A stretch of 64,000 nt of DNA from Flavobacterium sp. ov086 (GCF_900187965.1 NZ_FZNL01000005.1:124001-188000), one strand, 5' to 3'; numbered from the stretch's first letter, positions 43,843-53,371 are shown. The notes: generated by a model not told the origin, from the letters alone. A program made the numbers and translations.

Positions 43843-44730
43843 CTAGTTAATTTCAAGTTTATAACCTTTGCTGCGTACAACAACAATGTTGATATTTGGA
43901 TCAGATTCAAGTTTTTTCCTAAGCTTAGATATAAACATATCTAAACTACGGCCTACAATTACACCATCATCTTCCCATATCTCTTTTTGTAAGCGGTTTC
44001 TTTCTACTGTTTTGTTTGGAGAGGAAGCGAAAATAAGCAATACCCGTGTTTCTGTTGCGGTCAGATCTATTGTATTTCCATTTATAATGAGCTTTCGACT
44101 ATTTGCATCGAACAACACTGATCCTAAAGAATAAGTACCAGTGTTTTGATTATCAGGTATTTCTTTTCGTGACTTAAAAGATTTTATAAAAATAAAACCG
44201 ATGAATGCTAAAATGGACAGACTTCCCAGAAGATATTTGCTGTCTGCTGTAATTATTTCTGTCGGTTTGAATTTAATGTTAATCATGTAGCAGGCTTTGG
44301 GCTGTCTTCTTCCTATACAGGCTACAATATCATCTTTTTCATTTTTGGATATAACATATCCATAAGCAACACTAGAGTTACCACAATTCAGAACCTTAAC
44401 GATAAAACAACTTGCGAACGGGTCTTTGACTAATAAACGACTTGTAATATTTACCAATGAATCTGGTTGAAAGCTAAAATCATTCTCAAACCTAATCTGA
44501 TATTCATTTTCTGAAATTTTTTTCACAGGGAGTACTCTTGATGTACTGTCGCCTGATTGTAAAAGCAATTCATGTCCGATTTTTCGAAGTAAAATTTCTC
44601 TTCTAGCAAAGTCAAAGCCGTCACTATCTTCCGTACGGAAGGCTGCGTAGATAATAGCAGAAAACAAGATAAATGTCAATACAAATAGATATTTATTTTT
44701 TCCGGAGATCAGATTTCGACTAAGAAGCAT
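43843..44730 (-). CDS. Membrane-spanning winged-helix (OmpR-type) transcriptional regulator
   Basis: 295 residues with an unusual layout. A first helix at about 13-30 (KYLFVLTFILFSAIIYAAF) and a second at about 168-185 (YLLGSLSILAFIGFIFIKSF) bracket a periplasmic domain of about 135 residues with four cysteines. The cytoplasmic C-terminus (about 200-295) is an OmpR/PhoB-type winged helix: IDLTATETRVLLIFASSPNK, RNRLQKEIWEDDGVIVGRSL and VVRSKGYKLEI. It is a one-component sensor like ToxR but with the DNA-binding domain at the other end. It is divergent from the exported protein at 44867, its likely target. Confidence 0.85.
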   Translation of the reverse strand: MLLSRNLISGKNKYLFVLTFILFSAIIYAAFRTEDSDGFDFARREILLRKIGHELLLQSGDSTSRVLPVKKISENEYQIRFENDFSFQPDSLVNITSRLLVKDPFASCFIVKVLNCGNSSVAYGYVISKNEKDDIVACIGRRQPKACYMINIKFKPTEIITADSKYLLGSLSILAFIGFIFIKSFKSRKEIPDNQNTGTYSLGSVLFDANSRKLIINGNTIDLTATETRVLLIFASSPNKTVERNRLQKEIWEDDGVIVGRSLDMFISKLRKKLESDPNINIVVVRSKGYKLEIN

Positions 44731-44745
44731 ATTGTCAATGATTTA

Positions 44746-44772
44746 TTTACAAAGTTTACATTTTTATTTACA
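44746..44772. promoter_or_regulatory. Triple TTTACA repeat in the divergent promoter region
   Basis: TTTACA occurs at 44746-44751, 44755-44760 and 44767-44772, in a 136-nt gap between the membrane regulator and its divergent neighbour. Direct repeats about one helical turn apart are typical of OmpR/PhoB-type winged-helix binding; assignment to this regulator is inference. Confidence 0.45.
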
Positions 44773-44866
44773 ATTTTTATCTCTCAAGCCGAAATATATC
44801 AAAGTAATTTTGTTACAAACTTTAAAAAGAAGGTAAACTATGTTATTAATTAAAGCTATAAAAAGT

Positions 44867-45415
44867 ATGAAAAAAATCATTTATGTGCTAGTCTTATTCT
44901 TGGTTGTAGTAAGTGGGTTGGTATTTGCTAATCGTGAAATTAAAAATGAAATTTCTAAAAAGTCAGTAGTCAAAAACCTTTCTAATACTGAAAAGAAAGA
45001 TGTACTGAAAAAATGGGAGGCTACTCCTGATGGCATAATGTTTAAAAAATGGGAAGCATCTCCCGCAGGTAAAAAAGTGTATGCTAGCGAAGCTAAAATA
45101 AGAAAACCTATTAAAGATTATGTCAATATGAAGGGAGTTGTAACCTCTCTTTCTCTTCCGTCAGGATCAAGATTAGGTTTTGGAATTATGGTAAAGATTA
45201 ATAGTGATGATTATATACTTAGTTTTGGATTGGAAAAGTCTGGCAGCAATGAATTTCAGAAGTTAAAAAGCTTGAAAGTTAACGACACAATAATTATAAA
45301 AAGCCATAGTGTATCCCATGCGCCCAAGTATTTATATCCAATTATATCTGGCGACTATGTAGAACGAGATAGTAAGATAATTTATAAACGTGCACCTCGC
45401 AAAGGGGGTTGCTGA
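44867..45415 (+). CDS. Exported protein of unknown function with duplicated KKWEATP segment
   Basis: 182 residues from ATG 44867 (MKKIIYVLVLFLVVVSGLVF signal peptide; an upstream in-frame ATG at 44840 is less likely). After a basic linker comes a tandem duplication, KKWEATPDGIMF and KKWEASPAGKKV (about residues 46-70), then a beta-rich domain of about 100 residues (GVVTSLSLPSGSRLGFGIMV, LKVNDTIIIKSHSV) resembling an OB-like fold, and an unusual end RAPRKGGC. No family recognised. It is divergent from the membrane regulator. Confidence 0.75.
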   Translation: MKKIIYVLVLFLVVVSGLVFANREIKNEISKKSVVKNLSNTEKKDVLKKWEATPDGIMFKKWEASPAGKKVYASEAKIRKPIKDYVNMKGVVTSLSLPSGSRLGFGIMVKINSDDYILSFGLEKSGSNEFQKLKSLKVNDTIIIKSHSVSHAPKYLYPIISGDYVERDSKIIYKRAPRKGGC

Positions 45416-45489
45416 GTAAATAATTGCAAACTTTTATTAGGTTATATACGAGCTGGCAGTAATTTTAATAAACATTAACTAATATTTCA

Positions 45490-46302
45490 ATGACTTTACG
45501 AACATTTATATTCTTAATTGGATTTTTATTTCTCAATTCTTGCAAGAAAAGTGATGAGAAAATTGAATGGATTTTTGTGGAAGGCGGAACTTTTGAACAA
45601 GGCAAAAACCAGATTGTTGTAAGTCCGAAGGGCGACTCTATAAAAGGATTTACTAGTCCGCATAGAGTAGTTAAACTTGATGATTTTTACATTGGTAAAT
45701 ATGAAGTAACGGTTAAACAATTTAAAGAATTTTGTGAAGAAACAGGCAGAAAAATACCTGATCCACCTATTGAAAATGCACATGGTATTAAAGTTTATTA
45801 CAAGTGGATAAACGAAAAACCGATGCTTGCAACTTGGGACGAAGCAAATGAATTTGCAAAATGGGCAGGAGGAAGACTTCCAACAGAAGCAGAATGGGAA
45901 TACGCGGCTAAAGGTGGAATGAAAACAAAAAAATATAATTATAGCGGCAGTAATAATCCAATTGAAGTTGGCTGGGTTAAAGAAAACTCAAACAGCACAT
46001 TTCATAAAGTAGGACTTCTTAAACCGAATGAGCTTGGTATATATGATATGACTGGGAATGTTGGCGAATGGGTTTTTGATTGGTATAACCCCGAAAAGGA
46101 TAGCTTGGTTAATAAAAGAAACCCTCAAGGACCTATAGAAGGACAGTATAAAATTTCAAAAGGTGTCAGTTGGTTTTACGAAACACAAGACGAGAGTGGA
46201 AGACCATTAGAATATGGAATTCATATGCCAGAAGTAAGATATCAATCACCAAAAGGGACACGAAATGATGGGTTCGGATTTAGAATTGCAAAAAATAAAT
46301 AG
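45490..46302 (+). CDS. FGE-sulfatase-fold (SUMF1/GldJ-like) lipoprotein
   Basis: 270 residues with a lipobox signal (MTLRTFIFLIGFLFLNSC). The SUMF1/FGE fold is clear: FVEGGTFEQG, DDFYIGKYEVTVKQFKEFC, GGRLPTEAEWEYAAKGG, DMTGNVGEWVFDWY and GFGFRIAKN. The usual active-site region reads SKGVSWFY and lacks the catalytic Cys pair of true formylglycine-generating enzymes, so an enzymatic role is unlikely; GldJ-like structural or binding roles are more plausible. It is 74 nt after the exported 182-residue protein and probably co-expressed. Confidence 0.88.
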   Translation: MTLRTFIFLIGFLFLNSCKKSDEKIEWIFVEGGTFEQGKNQIVVSPKGDSIKGFTSPHRVVKLDDFYIGKYEVTVKQFKEFCEETGRKIPDPPIENAHGIKVYYKWINEKPMLATWDEANEFAKWAGGRLPTEAEWEYAAKGGMKTKKYNYSGSNNPIEVGWVKENSNSTFHKVGLLKPNELGIYDMTGNVGEWVFDWYNPEKDSLVNKRNPQGPIEGQYKISKGVSWFYETQDESGRPLEYGIHMPEVRYQSPKGTRNDGFGFRIAKNK

Positions 46303-46474
46303 AAATCTGTTCATTATAGAGGGACTCACCAATGTTTAGACTTATCTGAACAGCAATCAATAATTGCAGATATGTGCAGGATTGTAGCAGCTTATAAATA
46401 AGTGGGAAGACATGATACATATTTACGCAGGTTTTATTGAAGCTTATCCTATAATTTGGTTTTGTATAAAAAAA

Positions 46475-46503
46475 AACTGCTGAACTTATAGGGTTCAGCA
46501 GTT
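46475..46503 (-). terminator. Terminator after the DUF1349 gene
   Basis: Perfect 11-bp stem AACTGCTGAAC (46475-46485) and GTTCAGCAGTT (46493-46503), 26 nt beyond the leftward stop; the A-run at 46467-46476 reads as U in the leftward RNA. Confidence 0.8.
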
Positions 46504-46529
46504 GCATGTTGTAATTGATTCTGCAAAAA

Positions 46530-47180
46530 CTATTGATTATTTTTTAACCACTCTAAACGTCTTTGATCTGGAAGGTGCGTAATTTTAAAATCTTCAAAAG
46601 TAGCCGTAAAGCCTTTTCCATCAGGACTTGCAGCCATCATGCCCACTTGTACTGTTTTGAATTCCGGAAAATAAACGGTATTGGTCATCGTATAATTAAC
46701 CCCATCAATAGAATAAAAAATCTCCAGTGCATCTAGTCGGCGTACGGCCTTCATCCATACATTTTTAGGTTTTTCTTTTAAGCCAAGAACACTCCATGAG
46801 CTTTTATTGATAGTATGAACAGTACTAATATTATAGATTCCGTCTACATATTCTACACCCGTTTTTACGTAATTGTTTTCATCTATTCGGAGCATAAGGC
46901 ACACCTGATCGAATCTGGTCTTATAAACACCGCTCATTTTTACAACAACTTCAAACTCGCCGCTTCTCTCCGTATATAGAAAAGGTCCGTCGTAAACTGT
47001 AAATCCGTAGTGGCTTTTGTTCCAGTAATCAGATTGAGCCGTAACCTGCATAGTAAGTTTATTGTCTTTTATTTCCCATTCTGCTGGTTCATTGAGCCAG
47101 TTCATAGCAGTTAGTTTTTGAGCATTTCCTTTTATAGCCATAATGCATATACATATTAAAACTAAGTGAATTCTCTTCAT
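46530..47180 (-). CDS. Exported DUF1349 (concanavalin A-like) protein
   Basis: 216 residues with signal peptide MKRIHLVLICICIMAIKGNA. The domain shows the DUF1349/YesU-type pattern: WLNEPAEWEIKDNKLTMQVT, SDYWNKSHYGFTVYDGPFL, FEVVVKMSGVYKTRFDQVCL, LMLRIDENNYVKTGVEYVDG and FYSIDGVNYTMTN, ending VGMMAASPDGKGF. These lectin-like folds occur in carbohydrate enzymes and as single exported proteins; binding to a glycan is likely but unproven. The gene is isolated. Confidence 0.85.
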   Translation of the reverse strand: MKRIHLVLICICIMAIKGNAQKLTAMNWLNEPAEWEIKDNKLTMQVTAQSDYWNKSHYGFTVYDGPFLYTERSGEFEVVVKMSGVYKTRFDQVCLMLRIDENNYVKTGVEYVDGIYNISTVHTINKSSWSVLGLKEKPKNVWMKAVRRLDALEIFYSIDGVNYTMTNTVYFPEFKTVQVGMMAASPDGKGFTATFEDFKITHLPDQRRLEWLKNNQ

Positions 47181-47322
47181 GATTTCTTAAATTTGAATTT
47201 TATTAATAATTTACAAAGAATGTAATTTGAGTTTTTTACAGCAATGGTTATATATAACCATTTTTAAACCCACTTTAATCTTCTTTCTATTAACTTAGCA
47301 GTGTATATCATTAATCATAGTT

Positions 47323-48090
47323 ATGAATCCGATCTCGAACTTAGAAGACAGATTTTCTTTTGAATCCATTGACAGTTCCGAAAAACGCAATGAAGCATTA
47401 AATGAGGCAATTGTAATGATGGAGGCCTACGTAAAACTTGATAATTCAGTAGCTGTACTATCAGATTTAGCAAGTAATAAAAGTTATGTTTTTGCCGGTG
47501 ATTTTGGTAGTTTTTTTGATATTCACACTTCTGGATTTACAACAATTGATTCTATTTGGGAAGATGATATTTATCAGCGCATTCATCCCGATGATCTTTT
47601 TCAAAGGCACCTTTTGGAACTGGAGTTTTTTAATTTTTTAAAGACAATAGCTCCCGAAGAAAGATTAAATTATGCTACAAAATGCAGAATTAGAAGCCTG
47701 AATAAAAATAAGGAATATCAGTATATTTTGCATCGCAGTTTTTATATGAAGAACAGCTCAGAAGGAGGATTGTGGCTTGCTGTTTGCCTGTATAATTATT
47801 TATTCGAAAAAGGAACTGGGGTGAATGGTATAGAAGGAAAAATCATCAATACGAAAATAGGAAAGATTTTTCATATAGATACTTATGAAAATTGTGTTGA
47901 TCTTTTGACTTCTCGTGAAAAAGAAATTTTAGTATTAATTGGTAAAGGTATTATCAGTAAGGAAATTGCAGATAACCTAAATATCAGCATTAATACTGTA
48001 AATAGGCACCGACAAAATATTCTGGAAAAACTAAATGTAAGTAATTCTATTGAAGCAGTAAGAACAGCAGAGGCTTTAAATTTGTTGTAA
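47323..48090 (+). CDS. LuxR-family regulator with PAS-like sensor
   Basis: 255 residues. The N-terminal 180 residues include a PAS-like segment (IYQRIHPDDLFQRHLLELEF) and YILHRSFYMKNSSEGGLWLA; the C-terminal 60 residues are a LuxR helix-turn-helix: LTSREKEILVLIGKGIISKE, IADNLNISINTVNRHRQNIL and EKLNVSNSIEAVRTAE. The arrangement is typical of Bacteroidota stand-alone LuxR regulators. It is divergent from the DUF1349 gene (143-nt gap), which could be a target. Confidence 0.88.
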   Translation: MNPISNLEDRFSFESIDSSEKRNEALNEAIVMMEAYVKLDNSVAVLSDLASNKSYVFAGDFGSFFDIHTSGFTTIDSIWEDDIYQRIHPDDLFQRHLLELEFFNFLKTIAPEERLNYATKCRIRSLNKNKEYQYILHRSFYMKNSSEGGLWLAVCLYNYLFEKGTGVNGIEGKIINTKIGKIFHIDTYENCVDLLTSREKEILVLIGKGIISKEIADNLNISINTVNRHRQNILEKLNVSNSIEAVRTAEALNLL

Positions 48091-48243
48091 AAATGTTACC
48101 TTAAAAAGTGCTGTGTTTCATTATATTATTTCAGATTGTTATAAAATAGTATTGCATTGCATTGGGAGTAATGGTGTATACATTATAGGCAGAATTATGC
48201 AAGGCTTAGATCAATCGGATATTTAGAATTGTTACCTAATTTG

Positions 48244-48370
48244 GAGTGATCAGCATTATCAATTGTATTTAATATTATTTTTTAGGAGCTTTTCCCATTA
48301 TACGTTCCAATCTTTTGTGCCCAGCCCCGGCACAAAAGGATTTCTACTGCTATCGGGACTAATAGGGCTG
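48244..48370. repeat. Dispersed hairpin repeat, copy 1
   Basis: Closely similar to 62727-62890. Shared parts include the stretch from GAGTG through TTTTTTAGGAGCTTTTCCC, TATACGTT, a hairpin CTTTTGTGCC/GGCACAAAAG, and TGCTATCGGGACTAA-like bases. No coding frame crosses it. I recall similar blocks recurring between genes in Flavobacterium genomes, from memory only. Confidence 0.7.
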
Positions 48371-48420
48371 CTGAAGGAGCCCGGTTCTTTAGACTAATAA
48401 AAATAAGAAGGTTATATAAA

Positions 48421-48454
48421 AAATGGCGTCAATTGTCTTCAATTGGCGCCATTT
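48421..48454. terminator. Strong hairpin between convergent LuxR gene and GH42 relic
   Basis: 15-bp stem (48421-48435 with 48440-48454) with one G-U pair and loop TCTT. An A-run to the left suits termination of the leftward transcript, and the T-rich right side partly suits the rightward one. Confidence 0.75.
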
Positions 48455-48494
48455 GGCTTGTTTGTGACCTCAGATGTACAAATTTCAAACCATT

Positions 48495-49230
48495 TTATGT
48501 AAGATTTAAAGAAATTGGTTTACTTTGAAGCGTGTTTGTAAGATAATTATGCTGTGTTTTGAATCTGTGAATCTTAATTTGACTGAAAGTGCTATAAGTT
48601 TGACTCCAAAATTGGGCTCCCCAAGCATTATTAAGTGCACTAATGGTTTTGTATTTATTTTCTAGCCACTTTCTAAAAGCTTCTTGAGAAGAAGGACTAT
48701 AATCTTCCTTCGCTTCGGGTTCATTATCTAATTGCCAGCCTATTACATTAGGATTATTACCATAACGCTCACCTAATTTTGTAATTATTTTTTTAGAAAA
48801 ATGGATTGCTTAATGATTGCTGTGCTCTGGTTCCATGTTCTGCACGCTGATAATCAGATCCCATGGCATAAATTTCCGGATATTTAATTCCCAACCAAAC
48901 AGGCGAAATAGCAGTGGGAGTGCCTAAAATAACTTTTAATTTATACTTAGCTGCCAGGGTAATAACCTCATCTAGCCATTCGAATTTATAATCACTTTCT
49001 TGGGGTTCCATATCTATCCATGCAAATTCAGCGATGTGGATAAATTCAAAGCCAATCTTTGAAATATTGCTAATATCCCGTTCCCAGTCATTTTTATTCC
49101 AATGCTCTGGATAATAATAAATTCCCATGGACATTAGATTTTCCTTCGGAAAGAAACGATGAGAATCTTGAGCCTTAACAACTATAGTTAATAAGACAAA
49201 CAAAAGCGATATATAAATTTTATTTTTCAT
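48495..49230 (-). pseudogene. GH42-type beta-galactosidase, truncated and frameshifted
   Basis: From ATG 49230 an exported protein begins (MKNKIYISLLFVLLTIVVKA) with GH42 motifs MGIYYYPEHWNKNDWERDI, IHIAEFAWIDMEP and GTPTAISPVWLGIKYPEI, but a stop after SNPFF ends it at 48793. Shifting frame at about 48797, the homology resumes as KKIITKLGERYGNNPNVIGW then QLDNEPEA (acid/base region) and SQEAFRKWLENKYKTISALN, until degenerate sequence and a stop near 48495. The C-terminal two thirds are missing. A defective gene. Confidence 0.85.
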
Positions 49231-49369
49231 GTGTTTTTTACTGATACTATGATTAAGAATTAATTACCCTGAAGGATTAATTTTTAATCATGGATGCTAA
49301 TTTATTTTATATAAAAAGAATCTTAATTAGTTTATTTTCATTTCAATTATTTTGCTTAATGTTTTTTGT

Positions 49370-52237
49370 CTATTTTAATGTAATGGTTTGTAGGTGCCCA
49401 TCATAATTGACAACTTGCCCTCTGGCATCATATGAAAAAGCTTTACGATTTTCTTTACTTATTGCTATAATAACAAATTTTCTATTCTTCAACATTCCTT
49501 TAAATTCTCCTTTACGTTCGCCAATAGTTAAGACACCATTTGTTTCATTATAACTGATTGGTATGCTGGAATGAAATCCTTTTTCATAATTATAATTTAC
49601 ACCTTCGTCTTCATATAAATTGAAACTTCCATTTTTGCCCTTATAAACATATAGAAGAATAGTATCTGCTGGTTTTTCATCGGTATATTGTATTTCAGGT
49701 CCAACAGGGATAATGGCTCCTTCAGGAATAAATAATGGAATGCGATCGTATGGCGCATCTACGGATAAAGTTTGTCCCCCCTTAATATAGTCGCCTGTAT
49801 TAAAATCATACCAGTTAATTCCGGCAGGAAAATACACATCTCTTTTACGAATACCATAATTATAAACGGGGCAAACCATAAAATTTGGGCCAAACATAAA
49901 TTGATCATTACTATTGACAACTTTTTTATCATTAGAAAAATCCATAATTAAAGGACGCATAATAGTATAATCGTCAAAATGAGTCATACCTGCCATGGTA
50001 TAGATATAAGGCATTAATCTATAACGCAAATTGTCATAAAACAAAATAGATTCATACGCAGGATGACCTTTTGGGGCTATGTTCCAAGGTTCACGATAAG
50101 GAAATTGTCCGTGCGATCTGTATAATGGTGCAAATACACCAAATTGATGCCAACGTGTATTCAATTCTCTCCATTCTTTGTTGTCTGAATTTTCTATTCC
50201 ATTTTTATCATATTCCTTTTGAGCATCTACATAACGATCTTCGACACAGAATCCACCAATGTCCATAGTCCAATATGGAATACCACTAATTGCAAAGTTT
50301 AAACCTGCTGAAATTTGTGCTTTCAAATCTTCCCAGCGTGTTGCAATATCACCACTCCATGTTGCTGTTGAATAACGTTGTAATCCAGCAAAACCTGATC
50401 TGGTTAATAGAAACACTCGCTTATTGGGTTCTACACTGCGTTGTCCATCATAAATAGCTTCAGCATTCATTAAAGCATAGGTGTTGAAATATTCTGTCGC
50501 CGGGCCTAGAGCTGTTGGCCCTTGCAATGCTTTGCGGTAATCCATATCTGTACAATCCAGTACATTTGGCTCACTGGCATCCATCCACCAGGCATCAACT
50601 CCCGTTGGATATAAATTTTCATAAATTTGTTTCCAAAATAGTTTTCTGGCACCGCTTGAATAAGCGTCATAAAAGGAACCTACATAGCCTGGACCAACCC
50701 AATCACGAACATTATCTTTTATGGCTTGTTGGTACATCCATCCTTTTTGGTCAAATTCTTTGAAATGTTCAGTAGTCTTATAAAATTTAGGCCATACCGA
50801 AATCATCATTTTACCATTCATCGCGTGGATAGAATCTACCATCGCTTTTGGATCAGGAAAACGTTTTGGGTCAAATTTATGGCTTCCCCAAGCATCTTCC
50901 TCCCAGTAATTCCAATCCAATACAATATTATCTATAGGAATCTTACGTTCTCTGAATTCTTTAAAATTACTTAAAATTTCGTCTTCGGTTTTATACCTCT
51001 CGCGACTTTGCCAATAACCCATTGCCCATTTTGGCATAATTTGAGCTTTTCCGGTCAAGTTACGGTATCCTTTAACTATTTGATCCATAGAATTGCCATG
51101 AACAAAATAATAATCTATTTTTTTATTCATTTCGCTCCACCAAACCTGATTACTTTTTTCTTCAACGAGTTGAGGGGTTCTTACTCGTAATCCGCAGTAT
51201 GATGTACCTCCATTTGGTTTCCATTCTATTCGCAAAGGAACTCGTTTTCCGGCTTCTAAATTCATTGAAAATTTGTAGCTGTTAGGATTCCAGGCAGTTC
51301 TCCAACGCTCTGGAACTACTAATTGATTGTTCAAATACACTTTAACATAACCTGAATAATACAACGTAAATTTGTATTCTCCATTCTGAGGCGCTTCAAT
51401 ATCACCTTCATAAGTAACGTCAGCATTTTTTAAAGGAAAATTTGCTGGCAAATTTTTAAAACTTTTAACGTCTTCAAAGAAAATAGAGACTTCTTTGCGA
51501 ACTAGTTCTATTTTCCCGTTATCAGGCGTAACATAGGTACCGGTTAAATTATTAGGTTCACCATTTTTATCGTATAATTTAAATACTGCATTTAATTGTT
51601 CATAAGGACGACTATCCCCAAAACGGCTTAAGGAATAACTATCCCATAAAAGACCATAGTTTTTATTGGAAATAATAAATGGTACAGAAACTTTAGTGTT
51701 GTACTGAAATAATTCTTCGCTTTTATCTTTGTAATTAAAGTCGTCTGATTGATGCTGCCCTAAGCCATAAAAAGCTTCATCTTTTGGTGATTCAAAAATT
51801 TGGCGAACTGCATATCCTTTAGTCCCTTCAACTTCCACTGGACTGAATGTTTTACCACCTCCAGCTCTTTCAGACAAAATAAGTTTTCCGGTTTTATCTT
51901 TAAACTTAATACCTCCATCTTTTGGGGAAATCATTACATTTAAAGTTTTAGTAACTAATTTAATAGAGTCTTTTTCATTAGAAACTTTAAAAGAAACATT
52001 GTCCTTATGAGGCACAATAATTAAACTGGAATCTTTTGAGAATTTATTTTCTGGTGTTGCAGACACGTGAATCAAATCGTTTCCTAAAACCTCTAAACGT
52101 ACTTTGCCTAATTGGTGCTCTTTACCATGGCTTATGGTTACAATTATACCATTATCAGTCTTTTGGTAATGTTTAGTAGCACAAGATGCGAATACCAATC
52201 CAGTAATTAAGCTTAAACATATTTTATTTCCTTTCAT
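49370..52237 (-). CDS. GH31 alpha-glycosidase with PA14 insert (alpha-xylosidase-like), lipoprotein
   Basis: 955 residues with lipobox signal (LSLITGLVFASC). The N-terminal beta domain includes EAFYGLGQHQSDDFNYKD, then a PA14-type insert at about 235-370 (VTYEGDIEAPQNGEYKFTLY), then the GH31 barrel with IPIDNIVLDWNYWEED and the nucleophile region DAWWMDASEPN, and the usual RSHGQFPYREPW. A PA14 insert at this point is typical of Xyl31-type alpha-xylosidases acting on xyloglucan oligosaccharides. It sits 139 nt upstream of the broken GH42 gene, so it may be the surviving member of a decayed glycan locus. Confidence 0.92.
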   Translation of the reverse strand: MKGNKICLSLITGLVFASCATKHYQKTDNGIIVTISHGKEHQLGKVRLEVLGNDLIHVSATPENKFSKDSSLIIVPHKDNVSFKVSNEKDSIKLVTKTLNVMISPKDGGIKFKDKTGKLILSERAGGGKTFSPVEVEGTKGYAVRQIFESPKDEAFYGLGQHQSDDFNYKDKSEELFQYNTKVSVPFIISNKNYGLLWDSYSLSRFGDSRPYEQLNAVFKLYDKNGEPNNLTGTYVTPDNGKIELVRKEVSIFFEDVKSFKNLPANFPLKNADVTYEGDIEAPQNGEYKFTLYYSGYVKVYLNNQLVVPERWRTAWNPNSYKFSMNLEAGKRVPLRIEWKPNGGTSYCGLRVRTPQLVEEKSNQVWWSEMNKKIDYYFVHGNSMDQIVKGYRNLTGKAQIMPKWAMGYWQSRERYKTEDEILSNFKEFRERKIPIDNIVLDWNYWEEDAWGSHKFDPKRFPDPKAMVDSIHAMNGKMMISVWPKFYKTTEHFKEFDQKGWMYQQAIKDNVRDWVGPGYVGSFYDAYSSGARKLFWKQIYENLYPTGVDAWWMDASEPNVLDCTDMDYRKALQGPTALGPATEYFNTYALMNAEAIYDGQRSVEPNKRVFLLTRSGFAGLQRYSTATWSGDIATRWEDLKAQISAGLNFAISGIPYWTMDIGGFCVEDRYVDAQKEYDKNGIENSDNKEWRELNTRWHQFGVFAPLYRSHGQFPYREPWNIAPKGHPAYESILFYDNLRYRLMPYIYTMAGMTHFDDYTIMRPLIMDFSNDKKVVNSNDQFMFGPNFMVCPVYNYGIRKRDVYFPAGINWYDFNTGDYIKGGQTLSVDAPYDRIPLFIPEGAIIPVGPEIQYTDEKPADTILLYVYKGKNGSFNLYEDEGVNYNYEKGFHSSIPISYNETNGVLTIGERKGEFKGMLKNRKFVIIAISKENRKAFSYDARGQVVNYDGHLQTITLK

Positions 52238-52956
52238 AGGTGTTTTTTTTATTGTTCATATGTAATTCGATATCTTCTATTGGAATTTAGGACCAATTTG
52301 TTTTACGATTATTTCATATAATTATTCAGTTGATTTTTAAATTTATTTTGTGGCTTATAAGATTGTTTTTTTTATAAAATGGCTTCTGATAATTTTTATA
52401 AAGTTAGCTTTGTTTATTTTAATGTATTGAAAGTAAATAGTTTAGAATAGATATAATTGTCAATTTCGTAATTAAGGATAAAAACTAATTGTCCAATCTA
52501 TAAAACTGTTGCAAAACTACTCTTAGAACTATTCTTTTTATAATTAATATTGAATGAAAGCCAATACTACTTATAGTTTTGCAAGATTAAAAAAGAGTAT
52601 ATCATTTTCATCAATATCAAAATTTGAGAATATACTGAAAAAGTAAAAAGAAGGGCATAACTCATAAATACAAATGCTTTGATTTTTTCACTAAAATAGT
52701 TTAAGATTAAAAATTGAGTTCTTTATTGATTAACAGCATAATTTCTATTTGTCATAATCTATTTCAATAAGAAAGAGAATACTGCGGTGTAAAAGTATCA
52801 ATTAAGAAAAAATTAAAGTGGATGGAAATGTATTCTATATTGGATTTGAATGTGTTATTTTAGCGTAGATATGTAATATGGGGCTCAAATATTAGGAATC
52901 TGGCCATTGAACAAAAGTAGTATGTCTTAGTCAGAACTCAATGAATTTTATTGGCA

Positions 52957-53099
52957 CTAAATTTGGTTCTTTCGCACCTGGGAATAACTTTTATATTTCG
53001 AATTTTAAACCCTAATCCATTTTGTATTCGCCACTTGATAAAACGATAATCCTGTTCAATAATATTATTGAGATATTTAAACTGTCTTGAGAAAGAATC
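52957..53099 (-). pseudogene. IS6-like transposase C-terminal relic
   Basis: The leftward frame from 53099 reads SRQFKYLNNIIEQDYRFIKW then RIQNGLGFK, the conserved region around the DDE Glu of IS6-type transposases. After a deletion and frame change, VRKNQI and a stop (52957) match the family C-terminus. N-terminal and central parts are missing. It is related to the relic at 15813-15954. Confidence 0.75.
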
Positions 53100-53108
53100 A
53101 GATGATTG

Positions 53109-53137
53109 AACTTTAAATCATTTTGTAAATTGGCGGG
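53109..53137 (-). repeat. Possible IS6-relic end sequence, copy 3
   Basis: CTTTAAATCATTTTGTAAATTGGCGGG lies on the N-terminal side of the leftward relic; a similar sequence (TTCAAATCATTCTGTAAGTCGGCAG) lies on the C-terminal side of the rightward relic at 16 kb. That placement fits a terminal inverted repeat. Confidence 0.4.
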
Positions 53138-53371
53138 TTAACTTTTAAATTACTTAAATTCTTATATTTGATTCTGACAGACAGAACCCCGCTACTTGTA
53201 TTTATCAATTTAAATTATTGACTGTAAGTTATTACAAAGTTTTTCAGAGTTATTACAAATTAGCATTATTGCTCTTTGATATAGTTTTATTTTATTATAA
53301 AATTGCATTGAATTTAAAGACAATAACTACCTTAAATTAGAACTTTTTTCGCTAAAAAAATTAGTTTGGGA

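Larger units (their letters stand above)
52238..53371. other. 1.13-kb AT-rich gap with IS relic
   Basis: Between the GH31 gene and the response regulator. The part 52238-52950 shows only AT-rich sequence without genes or hairpins I would defend. An IS6-type relic and its end sequence occupy about 52957-53137. Confidence 0.45.

Noticed and set aside
44746..44772. Tandem repeat as a CRISPR-like or microsatellite array
   Set aside because: Only three short hexamers with unequal spacing; better explained as regulator binding sites.
45490..46302. Active formylglycine-generating enzyme
   Set aside because: The fold is right, but the catalytic cysteine region reads SKGVSWFY without cysteines and there is no sulfatase gene nearby.
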